From the NCBI GenBank assembly GCA_963791625.1, contig CAWBTA010000015.1, forward strand, positions 310,001 to 374,000: 64,000 nt of DNA, in the 5' to 3' direction. A program made the translations under genes and the position numbers. The DNA comes from JANMCE01 sp963791625. Its GTDB lineage: Bacteria > Actinomycetota > Acidimicrobiia > Acidimicrobiales > Ilumatobacteraceae. Position 1 is the first letter of the stretch; every line of letters starts with the position of its first letter. The notes beneath the pieces were generated by a model that saw nothing but the letters and a program-made list of their open reading frames with translations, was not told the DNA's origin and did not search any database. Of this stretch, positions 38,370-47,227 are shown piece after piece.

Positions 38370-39239
38370 CTACTGGTGTGCGAAACGAGCAACCACAACG
38401 CGGTCGAGGCCCGCAAGATCGCGATGGATCGCAACGTCAATCATGCCCGCATCGACGCACAACGCGCTGACGGGGGCGGCCTGACGGTGGCCGATCTCCA
38501 GCACCAGCCAGCCGCCTTCGGCCAGCCAGCGAGGCGCGTCAGCAATGATGGTTTCGTAGGCCGCCAGTCCGTCGTTTTCGGCGAACAGCGCGAGATGCGG
38601 TTCCCACGAACGCACCGACTCGTCGAGCTCGGGATCATCGGGCGCGATGTAGGGCGGATTGGCGACGATCAGGTTCACGGCTCCTGCGAGTTCGGCCGGA
38701 AGAGCGTCGAACCAGGTGCCCTGTACAAATCGAACGGCGGAGCCCCGTCGGCCGAGCCCGGCGAGGTTGGCGCGGGCCACATCGAGCGCGTCCTCGGACA
38801 GGTCGGTGCCCCACACCTCGACCGAGCCGATCGGCAACTCGGCCGCCAGCGCCAAGGCAATCGCACCCGATCCGGTGCCAAGGTCGACCGCCCGAATCGG
38901 AGGGCGCAACGTGCAAGCCCGGTCGATGGCGACGCCCGCCACCAGTTCAGTTTCCGGACGGGGGATCAGTACCCGCGGGTCCACCATCAACTCGATGGTG
39001 CGGAAGGACCACGAGCCGAGCACATACTGCAGCGGCTCGCCGGCCTTGCGACGAGCAAGGAGCGCATCGAAGCGGACGACGAAGCGCTCAGTGGTCGGCT
39101 GGCCCAACGCGGCCTGGAAGGCGGCGCCGCGCTCGCCGAAGACCTCTTCGCACAGCCAGCGCGCTTCGTTCGTATCACCGAGGGTGTCGGTGGCCTGGGC
39201 GAGCAGTTCGCGCCAGGTGACAGTGCCGTCGTCAGGCAT
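38370..39239 (-). CDS. prmC: Release-factor glutamine methyltransferase
   Basis: This 289-residue HemK/PrmC protein methylates the Gln of the GGQ motif in peptide release factors using S-adenosylmethionine. An N-terminal helical domain precedes the Rossmann methyltransferase with AVDLGTGSGAIALALA, the GTDLSEDAL strand and the substrate-binding motif NPPYIAPD. The ATG lies inside the last codons of prfA, with an eight-base overlap, so the enzyme is coupled to its own substrate, as in many bacteria. Confidence 0.96.
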   Translation of the reverse strand: MPDDGTVTWRELLAQATDTLGDTNEARWLCEEVFGERGAAFQAALGQPTTERFVVRFDALLARRKAGEPLQYVLGSWSFRTIELMVDPRVLIPRPETELVAGVAIDRACTLRPPIRAVDLGTGSGAIALALAAELPIGSVEVWGTDLSEDALDVARANLAGLGRRGSAVRFVQGTWFDALPAELAGAVNLIVANPPYIAPDDPELDESVRSWEPHLALFAENDGLAAYETIIADAPRWLAEGGWLVLEIGHRQAAPVSALCVDAGMIDVAIHRDLAGLDRVVVARFAHQ

Positions 39240-40299
39240 CCGGCGTGGAGAGTTGGGCGGCGCGTTCTTCCGCGATCAGGGCCTCAATGACTTCGTCGAG
39301 GTCACCGGCCAGCACGGCTTGCAACTTGTAGATCGTCAGCCCGATGCGATGATCGGTAACACGGTTCTCTTTGTAGTTGTAGGTGCGGATCTTCTCGCTC
39401 CGCCCGCCGCCACCGAGCTGCGCTTTGCGTGAGACCGACTGCTCGGCATCCTGCTTGTCCTGCTCAAGCTGCAGCATGCGGGACCGCAGCACGATCATGG
39501 CTTTGGCCCGGTTCTGAATCTGCGAACGCTCGTCCTGCATGGTGACGACCACACCGGTCGGCTTGTGAGTGATACGGACCGCTGAGTCGGTGGTGTTGAC
39601 GTGCTGACCACCCGCGCCCGATGACCGGTACACGTCGACCTGCAGGTCCTTTTCGTCGATGTGCACGTCGACCTCGTCGGCCTCCGGAAGCACCAAAACG
39701 GTGGCCGATGATGTGTGGACGCGTCCCTGGCTTTCGGTGGCCGGTACCCGTTGCACACGGTGGGGGCCGCCCTCGAACTTGAAGTGGGTCCAGGCGTCAT
39801 CACCCTTCACCGTGAAGGTGACCTGATTGAGGCCGCCCATCTCGGAGAGGTCGGCCGACATGGTCTCGACCTTCCACTTGTGGCGGTCGGCGTAGGCCAT
39901 GTACATCTCGTAGAGGTCACGTGCGAACAGGTTGGCTTCTTCGCCCCCTTCTGCCCCGCGGACTTCCACAATGACGTTGCGACCAGCGTTGGGGTCCTTC
40001 GGGAGCAGCAGCAGCCGGAGCTCTTCCTCGATGGCTTCGATATCACTTTCAGCGCTGGAGATTTCGCCACGCATCGACTCGCGATCATCACCGGTCGAAT
40101 CGGTGAACATCTCACGAGCGGCCGCCAGATCCTCGACACGTCGCTCGTAGCGCCCGATGCAGTCAACGATGGGCGACAGCTCCTTGTAGCGCTTGGAAAG
40201 CTCCACCAGGCGAGTCTGATCGGAGAGGACGGCGGGGTCGCCAAGCCGCGTCTCCAACTCCGAATGTTCATGTTTCAGGCCAGCCAACCGATCGAGCAC
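39232..40299 (-). CDS. prfA: Peptide chain release factor 1
   Basis: This 355-residue RF1 reads UAA and UAG. The codon-recognition tripeptide PAT is at 186-188 (VPATESQGRVH) and the catalytic GGQ at 230-232 (SGAGGQHVNTTDSAVR). The length and the four-domain order are normal. It starts with GTG. In other Gram-positive genomes prfA follows rpmE; here three unrelated genes and a strand switch lie between rpmE and prfA. Confidence 0.97.
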   Translation of the reverse strand: MLDRLAGLKHEHSELETRLGDPAVLSDQTRLVELSKRYKELSPIVDCIGRYERRVEDLAAAREMFTDSTGDDRESMRGEISSAESDIEAIEEELRLLLLPKDPNAGRNVIVEVRGAEGGEEANLFARDLYEMYMAYADRHKWKVETMSADLSEMGGLNQVTFTVKGDDAWTHFKFEGGPHRVQRVPATESQGRVHTSSATVLVLPEADEVDVHIDEKDLQVDVYRSSGAGGQHVNTTDSAVRITHKPTGVVVTMQDERSQIQNRAKAMIVLRSRMLQLEQDKQDAEQSVSRKAQLGGGGRSEKIRTYNYKENRVTDHRIGLTIYKLQAVLAGDLDEVIEALIAEERAAQLSTPDA

Positions 40300-40385
40300 A
40301 ACCGAAGAGGCTACGCGACGGTCCCCGCTCCGGCCGATTCAGTGCCGCCGCGACGACGTGTCCGGTCGATAGCCTGGATACCCTG

Positions 40386-41384
40386 ATGGGTGGCAAGCAC
40401 AACGGGAACAGCCCGTCCGGTCCGCATTGGACGATGCTCGGGGCGCTGGCAATCCTGGCCGCCTGCAGCACGCCGCATGTCACTGCGGTTGCGCCTACAA
40501 CGGTGCCAACGCCGACCAGCACGACCCGGCCCGCATTCATCGGCGCTCCGACAACGGCGGCTACTCCAGTGCAGCAGTCGAGCGCTGCGCCGATGGCGAC
40601 GACGGTGGCCAAGCCGATCCCCAAGGCCGTCGTGTCCCTTTCGCCCACCGCAACCGAGACGCTTTTCGCGCTGGGTGCCGGCGGTCTCGTCAAGGCTGTC
40701 GACAATCTGAGCAGCTATCCGCTGAGCGCACCCCGCACCGACCTGACCGGCGCAACGCCGGACATCGACAGACTCATGGCTTTCGGGCCAGACCTCGTGG
40801 TGTTGAGCGAAGATCAGGCAGGTACCGCGGCGACACTCGCGGCGCGTGGCGTCACGGTGATCGTCCAACCTCCTGCGACGTCCCTCGACGACAGCTACGC
40901 GCAGATTCGTCAACTCGGCGCCACGATCGGCAAGACGCCAGAAGCCGAACAACTCGTCGGGGGCATGCAGGCAAAGATCGCTGAAATTGTGAGCAAGACC
41001 CCACCGACTCCGCTGCGTTACTACCACGAGCGAACTGATCAGTTCGCCAGCGTGACCTCGGCCAGTTTCCTCGGTCAGCTCTACGGGCTGCTGCACCTGC
41101 GCAGCATCGCGGACACCGGCGCAGCACCCGGTGCCCGGGAGGCGACCCTTTCGTCTCAGGCAATCATCGACGCCAACCCCGACCTGATCGTGCTGGCCGA
41201 CACAAAGTGCTGTCGGCAAACGAGCGACACACTGCGGGCCAGACCCGGCTGGAGCGCGCTCACTGCCCTCACTACCAACACGGTCGTGATCGTTGATGAC
41301 GACCTGGCGAACAGATGGGGGCCGCGCGTCGTTGACCTGCTGCAGGCGATTTCTGGGCGACTCCTGGCACGCACCGCCTCATAG
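40386..41384 (+). CDS. BtuF/FhuD-like substrate-binding lipoprotein
   Basis: This 332-residue exported lipoprotein has lipobox LAAC with Cys27, a Thr/Pro/Ala-rich linker (about 28-75) and a class III periplasmic-binding fold. Landmarks are VVSLSPTATETLFALGAG, TPDIDRLMAFGPDLVVLS and the C-lobe INP-like ANPDLIVLAD. The family binds cobalamin, heme or ferric siderophores. No matching permease or ATPase gene lies in the window, so it would have to work with a transporter encoded elsewhere. An unusual CC pair (DTKCCRQ) near residue 275 is not typical of the family. It is divergent from prfA with 86 bases between them. Confidence 0.85.
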   Translation: MGGKHNGNSPSGPHWTMLGALAILAACSTPHVTAVAPTTVPTPTSTTRPAFIGAPTTAATPVQQSSAAPMATTVAKPIPKAVVSLSPTATETLFALGAGGLVKAVDNLSSYPLSAPRTDLTGATPDIDRLMAFGPDLVVLSEDQAGTAATLAARGVTVIVQPPATSLDDSYAQIRQLGATIGKTPEAEQLVGGMQAKIAEIVSKTPPTPLRYYHERTDQFASVTSASFLGQLYGLLHLRSIADTGAAPGAREATLSSQAIIDANPDLIVLADTKCCRQTSDTLRARPGWSALTALTTNTVVIVDDDLANRWGPRVVDLLQAISGRLLARTAS

Positions 41385-41459
41385 TCTGGAAACGTTCAAG
41401 AAAGAGAAAACGAAAGAAAACCCAAGTAGTCCTACCTGAGCCTTGTAGCCTGACCTCCC

Positions 41460-42302
41460 GTGCACAAGAGTCCCCCGGTGATGTTGCGTGTCTTACATCG
41501 AACCGAACTCTTCGAGCTCGATTTTGTTGATGCGGCCAATGAGGCCGAGATTTCCGAGATCCTGTTGTCGCCCGGCGAAATCGAACATCGCTCCGATCGC
41601 TCACTGCCTCTCGTCGTCACTCCCAACGTCGATCAGCTCGTGCACATCGCCAATGACAGTTCGTCGGAAGCGTCCGCCATCGTCCGTCAGGCCGCCTACG
41701 TCCTGCCCGACGGCCAACCGGTGGTATGGGCCAGCCGGTTGCTTGGCGCACCCTTGAGCGCCCGCCTGGCCGGCAGCACCCTGGTGGCCGAGCTGTGGCC
41801 GACGTTGTTGAAAGAGGGGCGTCCGGTGTTGGTGATCGCCAACTCCAACGAGGTCGCCGCTCGGGTCCGGGCCGAGACGGGGGCCATGAACACCGCCATC
41901 GTGGCGCCGATGTTCGCCGCGGGTGACCGCGTGGCCATCACCGATTTTTCGGTTGACTGCGCCAACCTGATCACCGTCGAGCAGCCCGAGTTCGTGTTCG
42001 TCACCTTGGGCTTCCCAAAGCAGTGCCTGCTCATCAGCGACATCGTCGATCATTGCCGCGCTGCTGGCACCAATCTGCCGCTGTTCCTCGCCATCGGTGC
42101 ATCCTTCGACATGTACTACGGCATCGTGAAGCGTGCGCCGCAGTGGATGCAACGATCGGGTCTCGAATGGTTCTTTCGCTTCGCTCAGGAACCCCGACGC
42201 CTCTTCCGCCGCTACTTCGTGCAAGACCCGTACTTCATCGTGCTGACCTGGAGCGAGTGGCGCAAACGTCGCCGCAAGAGCAGCAGTCGATCAACGATTT
42301 AA
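41460..42302 (+). CDS. WecG/TagA/CpsF-family glycosyltransferase
   Basis: This 280-residue protein has the GT26 signatures: VVTPNVDQLVHIA (the TPN...Q motif), a conserved Asp in VLPDGQPVVWASRLLG, and VTLGFPKQCLLI. GSTL and IGASFD segments follow, and a basic, amphipathic C-terminus (WFFRFAQEPRRLFRRYF) anchors these enzymes to the membrane. The family adds the second sugar (ManNAc(A) or similar) to a WecA/TagO-type lipid intermediate, so it may act after the WecA-like enzyme at 32-33 kb. The start is GTG; the ATG seven codons later is an alternative. Confidence 0.88.
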   Translation: MHKSPPVMLRVLHRTELFELDFVDAANEAEISEILLSPGEIEHRSDRSLPLVVTPNVDQLVHIANDSSSEASAIVRQAAYVLPDGQPVVWASRLLGAPLSARLAGSTLVAELWPTLLKEGRPVLVIANSNEVAARVRAETGAMNTAIVAPMFAAGDRVAITDFSVDCANLITVEQPEFVFVTLGFPKQCLLISDIVDHCRAAGTNLPLFLAIGASFDMYYGIVKRAPQWMQRSGLEWFFRFAQEPRRLFRRYFVQDPYFIVLTWSEWRKRRRKSSSRSTI

Positions 42303-43363
42303 ACCGGGTTCGGCACCGCCACCAGTTCCGCGGGCTCGCGCAGCAGGCTGAGCAGATCGAGCGTGACGGCATGCGCATCCCGCTCGGGCAGGACCACGAT
42401 CAACCGACCGCCGTGGCGGATGCGGGCATCGGCGGCGAAGGGCACCAGATCGAGGTCAATGCCGACCGAGCACACGACCGTCAGCGCGGTGTCCCGCGCA
42501 TCCACCCCGGTCGCCACACACGGCACCGGGTCTTTGACGTTCGCACGAGGCACTGGCGGATCATTCGCCACGAGCCGAACAGCACCAACGATGCCGGGTG
42601 CGTTGATGAGCGACGCCCGGAGGAGTCGCTCGGTGGCGATACGGTTCAACGCGTGGGGCGCGGCGTTCAGCATTCGGTGCGGGGCCACGGCCTGCACCAC
42701 TCCCTGCAGCGCCACGAGGGGCGGCCGGTCGCCGTGCAGCATGGCGAACGCCTCGCGGTCATGAGCACCGATACCGACCTGCAACACGACGTCGCCGGTT
42801 TCGTTGCTGCGCACAACCCGGCAGACTTCGAGCCCTTCCACCTCGCCGACCAGCACGCCCCATTCGCAAAGCGGATCGGCTCCCGCTGCCGCGATCTCGC
42901 CACTCAGAGCCAACAGCTCCGGTTGCACCATCGGCACCACTGCAACCGGCTCCGGGGCTGCGGCGACGAGCGTGCGGTCATGCACTTCCCACACGCGGAT
43001 GTCCCCGACGAAGGCCTCTGCCCGTCGAGCCACGATTGGCGCTGCGCTGTGTTGGTTATCTGGCGCGGCTGCCGGATTGTCTGAGCGAAGCGAGTCCGAG
43101 AGAGACGGAGACGTAGCGACCGAACGAGGTATCAATACGTTCAACACGGTGATGTTAGGTTGGCGACGGGACCAGGCCAGGGCTTGACCAAGGATGCGTT
43201 GGGGGTTTTCATCGGCCAGCACCCATGCTTCGCCCAAACGCGTCAGCGCCGCTCCACCCGGAAGGGTTGAAGCGGCGATGGGGGCCTCACCGGCGTGGTC
43301 TCGGACCAGGGCGGCGAGTTTGATGCCCAGCAGCGCGCTGCGGCGCGCCGGGTCAATGGTCAT
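42299..43363 (-). CDS. Hypothetical protein next to rpmE
   Basis: This 354-residue protein starts MTIDPARRSALLGIKLAALV, ten bases after the rpmE stop on the same strand, so it probably belongs to the rpmE transcript. No family is recognised. It is rich in Ala, Val and Arg, has no membrane helix or signal peptide, and contains alternating hydrophobic strands. A hydrophilic insert rich in Ser, Asp and Asn (about residues 80-105, SVATSPSLSDSLRSDNPAAA) corresponds to DNA that looks like a palindromic-type element. The C-terminal half (GVVQAVAPHRMLNAAPHALN) looks well structured. Its stop overlaps the convergent glycosyltransferase end by four bases. Confidence 0.7.
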   Translation of the reverse strand: MTIDPARRSALLGIKLAALVRDHAGEAPIAASTLPGGAALTRLGEAWVLADENPQRILGQALAWSRRQPNITVLNVLIPRSVATSPSLSDSLRSDNPAAAPDNQHSAAPIVARRAEAFVGDIRVWEVHDRTLVAAAPEPVAVVPMVQPELLALSGEIAAAGADPLCEWGVLVGEVEGLEVCRVVRSNETGDVVLQVGIGAHDREAFAMLHGDRPPLVALQGVVQAVAPHRMLNAAPHALNRIATERLLRASLINAPGIVGAVRLVANDPPVPRANVKDPVPCVATGVDARDTALTVVCSVGIDLDLVPFAADARIRHGGRLIVVLPERDAHAVTLDLLSLLREPAELVAVPNPV

Positions 43364-43373
43364 GCGAGAAGGA

Positions 43374-43586
43374 CTACTTGCCCTTGCGTTCGCCGTAGCG
43401 CTTCTGGAAGCGCTCGACACGGCCACCGGTGTCAACCAGCTTCTGCTTGCCGGTGAAGAAGGGATGGCACTCGTTGCAAAGGTCGAGCGTCACTTCGCCG
43501 CCACGGGTGGAACCGGTGACGAAGGTGTTGCCACATGAGCAACGGAAGGTGGTGTCGATGTACTTCGGGTGGATTGCTGTCTGCAT
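43374..43586 (-). CDS. rpmE: 50S ribosomal protein L31 (zinc-binding type)
   Basis: This 70-residue L31 carries zinc-ligand cysteines in FRCSCGNTF and LDLCNECHPFFTG, i.e. the Zn-containing C+ form. The start is the ATG of MQTAIHPKYIDTT; an upstream extension is spurious. It follows rho by 95 bases in the order rho-rpmE that is conserved across Gram-positive bacteria. Confidence 0.96.
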   Translation of the reverse strand: MQTAIHPKYIDTTFRCSCGNTFVTGSTRGGEVTLDLCNECHPFFTGKQKLVDTGGRVERFQKRYGERKGK

Positions 43587-43681
43587 AAGAATCGTTCTCC
43601 AAATGAGGGTCTGCGAAGTGTACCGGCAATGGGTCAAATCCCACCAACGGCGGGGCTCGCACGTGGGTCGCGGCGAGATAC

Positions 43682-45502
43682 TTAGGGTTGCTTGCCGATT
43701 TCGGTCAGGAACTCTTCGTTCAGGCGGAAGGTCTTCAGCCGGTCGGTGAGCAGTTCGAGGCCTGCTGCTCCTGAGCCGCCTTCGGCCATACCGTGCAGGA
43801 CCTTGCGCAGCTTCCAGACCTGCTGCAGTTGCTTGCGCTCAAACAGCAGCTCTTCGTGCCTGGTGGAAGACGCGTCAACGTCAATGGCCGGGAAGATGCG
43901 ACGTTCGGCCAGCTTGCGGTCAAGGCGCAGTTCCATGTTGCCGGTGCCTTTGAACTCTTCGAAGATGGCGTCGTCCATGCGGCTGTTGGTGTCAACGAGC
44001 GCCGTGGCCAGGATGGTGAGCGAGCCGCCCTCTTCCACGTTACGAGCCGCACCGAAGAACTTCTTGGGCGGATACAACGCCCCCGCGTCGATGCCACCCG
44101 ACATGATCTTGCCGGTGGCTGGGGCCGCCAGGTTGTAGGCGCGAGCGAGGCGGGTGATGCCGTCGAGAATGATCACCACGTCTTGGCCGGCCTCCACCAT
44201 GCGCTTCGCCTTCTCGATGGTCATCTCGGCGAGGTGGGTGTGCTCTTCGCTCGGACGATCGAAGGTTGACGCGATCACTTCACCTTTGACGGTGCGGCGC
44301 ATGTCCGTGACCTCTTCGGGACGCTCGTCGATGAGCAACACGATGAGCTTCACGCCGGGATGATTCCGCTCGATGGACGTGGCGATGGCCTTCATGATGC
44401 TGGTCTTGCCCGCCTTCGGGGGCGACACGATAAGGCCGCGCTGACCCTTGCCGATCGGCGCGATCAGATCGATGATCCGAGTGGTCATGTTGTACGGATC
44501 GTCTTTGTGCTCGAGCGTGAGTTTCTCATCCGGGAACAGCGGCGTGAGGTCCTCGAACTTCGGACGATCACGGGCGGCATCGGGCTCGCCGCCGTTCACC
44601 GTGGTGATGGTGAGCAGCGCTGGGTTCTTCTCGTTGCGGCCGGCCGGGCGAGCCGTACCGGTGACATGGTCACCTTTGCGCAGGCCGTACTGCTTGGACT
44701 GCTTCACGCTCACGTACGCGTCATCACGGCTCGGCACGTAACCCGAGACCCGCAGAAAGCCGTAGCCCTCGTCACGCAGATCGAGGTATCCGGCCACGTC
44801 GATGGGGTCGCCGAAGCCTGGCTGCATCTCGTAGGCCGCCGGCGCACCCGGCATTTCCATTGGCTCGTCGCCGCCCTCGCCCCGGTTTCGGTTGCGGTTA
44901 CGGCGACGCTTGCGACGACCTTCGCTCTCGCCCGCCTCGCCCGGCTGCTGGCCTGGAGCATTGCGATCGCCGAACGGTTGGCGCTCAGCCTGCCCATTCG
45001 TGGAGCCCGGCTGCGAGTTCGCGTTGCCGTTCGAACCGGCGCCGTTCGGCGCCTGACCGTTGCCATTCGGACCATGGCCGTTCTGGCCGTTCCGGTCGGG
45101 GAATCCGTTGCCCTGACGAGGACGCTCGGACCACGGCGGGATCGATGATGGCGTGGAGGCTACGACGGGACGGGCCGGAGCGGCCACGGCTGGCTCCTGT
45201 TCGTGGTCCTGCGCCGCCTCATTCTCGGGCGCATCGACGATTGGGCTGGCGTCTGCCATCTCCGACGGCGGCACGGCAGCTGCCACATCGGCTTTCATGG
45301 CACGTCCGCGCACGGCCCGAGCGGCCGGGGCATCGGCTGCGCCTGTGGTCGCGGCAGTGACCCCCGTCGTCTCCAGGATCTTGTCGATGATGTCGGACTT
45401 CTTGGCTCGTGCCGGCGTCTTCACACCGAGCGCGGACGCAATGGTGACCAACTGGTCCCGGTCTTTGTTCTCAAGCACCGAACGTTCGAGGGCTTCGCTC
45501 AC
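43682..45502 (-). CDS. rho: Transcription termination factor Rho
   Basis: This 606-residue Rho begins with a Rho_N helical domain (SEALERSVLENKDRDQLVTI). A long Ala/Pro then Asn/Gly/Gln-rich low-complexity insert follows (about residues 95-220), ending in the basic patch EGRRKRRRNRNRNRGEGG. After this come the RNA-binding OB domain (GYLDLRDEGYGFLRVSGYVP) and the RecA-like ATPase with Walker A PPKAGKTSIMKAI and Walker B VVIILDGITRLARAYN. Such inserts are typical of actinobacterial Rho and add RNA affinity. I chose the GTG giving MSEALERS; a TTG eight codons earlier is possible. Confidence 0.95.
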   Translation of the reverse strand: MSEALERSVLENKDRDQLVTIASALGVKTPARAKKSDIIDKILETTGVTAATTGAADAPAARAVRGRAMKADVAAAVPPSEMADASPIVDAPENEAAQDHEQEPAVAAPARPVVASTPSSIPPWSERPRQGNGFPDRNGQNGHGPNGNGQAPNGAGSNGNANSQPGSTNGQAERQPFGDRNAPGQQPGEAGESEGRRKRRRNRNRNRGEGGDEPMEMPGAPAAYEMQPGFGDPIDVAGYLDLRDEGYGFLRVSGYVPSRDDAYVSVKQSKQYGLRKGDHVTGTARPAGRNEKNPALLTITTVNGGEPDAARDRPKFEDLTPLFPDEKLTLEHKDDPYNMTTRIIDLIAPIGKGQRGLIVSPPKAGKTSIMKAIATSIERNHPGVKLIVLLIDERPEEVTDMRRTVKGEVIASTFDRPSEEHTHLAEMTIEKAKRMVEAGQDVVIILDGITRLARAYNLAAPATGKIMSGGIDAGALYPPKKFFGAARNVEEGGSLTILATALVDTNSRMDDAIFEEFKGTGNMELRLDRKLAERRIFPAIDVDASSTRHEELLFERKQLQQVWKLRKVLHGMAEGGSGAAGLELLTDRLKTFRLNEEFLTEIGKQP

Positions 45503-45541
45503 AGCGAACCTGTCTTTCCCCAGCAAGTGGAGGTGGGGTCT

Positions 45542-45562
45542 CGGGGGCGAACTCGGCCCCCG
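45542..45562 (-). promoter_or_regulatory. Hairpin in the rho leader
   Basis: A perfect 7-bp GC stem (CGGGGGC / GCCCCCG) with a 7-base loop lies about 40 bases upstream of the rho start on the minus strand. There is no U tract. It is followed by a C-rich, G-poor stretch, the type of sequence that Rho binds. The hairpin could help regulate rho itself or end the upstream liv transcript; both are inference. Confidence 0.35.
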
Positions 45563-45752
45563 CCGACGTCTAACTGCAACACGAGACTGTTGTCACGAAA
45601 TTCGTGGGGCAACGTCATCCGCCGTGTTGCGCCCGGGAACCCGAGCGGAACGCACCATAGCGAGCGGCCCGACACCACGCAACTACTGGAGGGTGGCGGT
45701 CTGGATGGCTACGAAGGACACAGGGGTGCGGACCAGATGTTCGGTCGATCCG

Positions 45753-46451
45753 TCAGCCGCCAAGATAGCTGCTCTCCAGTAACTGCCGATGCGAGCGAAG
45801 GTAGGCAGCAGTCCCCTCGAACACGAGATCTCCGTGGTTGAGTAGGTACGCCCGATCAGCGATCTGTAAGACGAGATCGACGTGTTGCTCGACCAGTAGA
45901 ACCCCAACGCCGGTATCGACCGCAATCTGGCGGAGCACCGGAAGGAGCCGGTCGACAACGATCGGTGCCAGGCCGAGGCTCATCTCATCCACCATCAACA
46001 ACTTTGGTTTGGTCAACAGCGCCCGGGCGACAGCCAGCATCTGTTGTTCGCCTCCGGAGAGCAGGCCGGCTTTCCGATCCATCAGGGCTTCAAGGGCTGG
46101 GAAATAGGCAATGACGTCGTCGAAAACCTTGGCCCCCTTCGGAGCTGCGAGACGAAGGTTCTCGTGCGCGGTGAGTTGGAAGAACAGGCTGCGATCTTCG
46201 GGTACATGGGCAAGTCCATCACGAGCGATGAGGTGTGGCCGACGTTGCTTGATCGACTTCCCCAGCACGTTGATATCACCCTGCAAGATCGCGTTGAGCC
46301 CGGATGCGGCGAGGAGTGATGTGGTCTTGCCTGCCCCGTTCGGTCCGAGCAGCACCACGACTTCACCCTCACTAACGGAAAGGTTCAGGTCGCGAACGAC
46401 GGCAACGCCGTGGTACCCGCTTGACATATCGATCATTTCGAGCAGCGTCAC
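45753..46451 (-). CDS. livF: Branched-chain-amino-acid-type ABC transporter ATPase LivF
   Basis: This 232-residue ATPase has Walker A GPNGAGKTT, the Q-loop region, the signature LSGGEQQMLAVARAL and Walker B KLLMVDEMSLGLAP followed by the H-loop VEQH, all as in LivF. It powers uptake together with LivG. The start is the GTG whose last bases overlap the livG stop (GTGA). It is the last gene of the minus-strand operon; the rho gene follows 250 bases later. Confidence 0.93.
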   Translation of the reverse strand: MTLLEMIDMSSGYHGVAVVRDLNLSVSEGEVVVLLGPNGAGKTTSLLAASGLNAILQGDINVLGKSIKQRRPHLIARDGLAHVPEDRSLFFQLTAHENLRLAAPKGAKVFDDVIAYFPALEALMDRKAGLLSGGEQQMLAVARALLTKPKLLMVDEMSLGLAPIVVDRLLPVLRQIAVDTGVGVLLVEQHVDLVLQIADRAYLLNHGDLVFEGTAAYLRSHRQLLESSYLGG

Positions 46452-47227
46452 GGCGGGCCTGCCTGGTGGCCGCTGGCCGGGGTATGTCCCGCGACGCCAA
46501 GGTACGCCGCGATGACCACGGGATTCTTTTTGATCTCGGCCGGTGTCCCTTCGGCGATCTTGCGACCGAACTCCATGACATAGATGAAGTCGCAAACATT
46601 CAGCACAAGTCCCATGTCATGGTCGACCAAGAGAATGCTGATGTCGGCCTGGACGATGTCACGCAGCCGCTGGCCGAGTTGCGCGCTCTCGCGCGTGTCA
46701 AGCCCGGCGGCTGGCTCATCCATGCAGATCAGCTTCGGCCCAGCCGACAAAGCTCGCGCCGCCGACACCAACTTTCGCTGGCCGTGGCTCAGCTCACTGG
46801 GCATCTTCGCCGCGAGATCGCGTACGCCTAGGACATCACATGCCAAGTCGACTGCATCGGTCGATCGACGTCGGCGGGGAGCGATGAGGTCGAGCAGGAA
46901 GCCCGACGTGCTTTGTCTCTCGGCCGCAACCTGGAGGTTCTCTTGAACGGTGAGATCATCGAACAACTCCAGCGACTGCCAGGTACGGCCAAGGCCGAGC
47001 GCGGCCCGTTTGTGTGCTTGTTGCCCGCTGATCTCCTTTCCGTCGAACACCACACGACCGGTGGAGGGAACAAAGCCGGTGACGCCGTCGATGAACGACG
47101 TCTTGCCCGCCCCGTTCGGGCCGATCAGCCCGACGAGTGAACCGGGCGAGACCTCGATGTCCACCTCGTTGACCGCTCGCACGCCACCGAAGGCGACCGA
47201 CATTTCGAAGGTCTGCAAGAGCGTCAT
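46448..47227 (-). CDS. livG: Branched-chain-amino-acid-type ABC transporter ATPase LivG
   Basis: This 259-residue ATPase has Walker A GPNGAGKTS, the typical LivG segment GLGRTWQSLELFDDLTVQEN, the signature in the variant form LSHGQRKLV and Walker B KLICMDEPAAGLD with H-loop VDHDM. The C-terminal helix GTPAEIKKNPVVIAAYLG is diagnostic for LivG. ATG overlaps the permease stop (ATGA) and its stop overlaps livF (GTGA). Confidence 0.93.
   Translation of the reverse strand: MTLLQTFEMSVAFGGVRAVNEVDIEVSPGSLVGLIGPNGAGKTSFIDGVTGFVPSTGRVVFDGKEISGQQAHKRAALGLGRTWQSLELFDDLTVQENLQVAAERQSTSGFLLDLIAPRRRRSTDAVDLACDVLGVRDLAAKMPSELSHGQRKLVSAARALSAGPKLICMDEPAAGLDTRESAQLGQRLRDIVQADISILLVDHDMGLVLNVCDFIYVMEFGRKIAEGTPAEIKKNPVVIAAYLGVAGHTPASGHQAGPP

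Noticed and set aside
42023..43084. Plus-strand open frame opposite the hypothetical gene near rpmE
   Set aside because: The translation is His/Arg-rich and typical of an antisense shadow; the minus-strand frame continues the rpmE operon with a ten-base gap.
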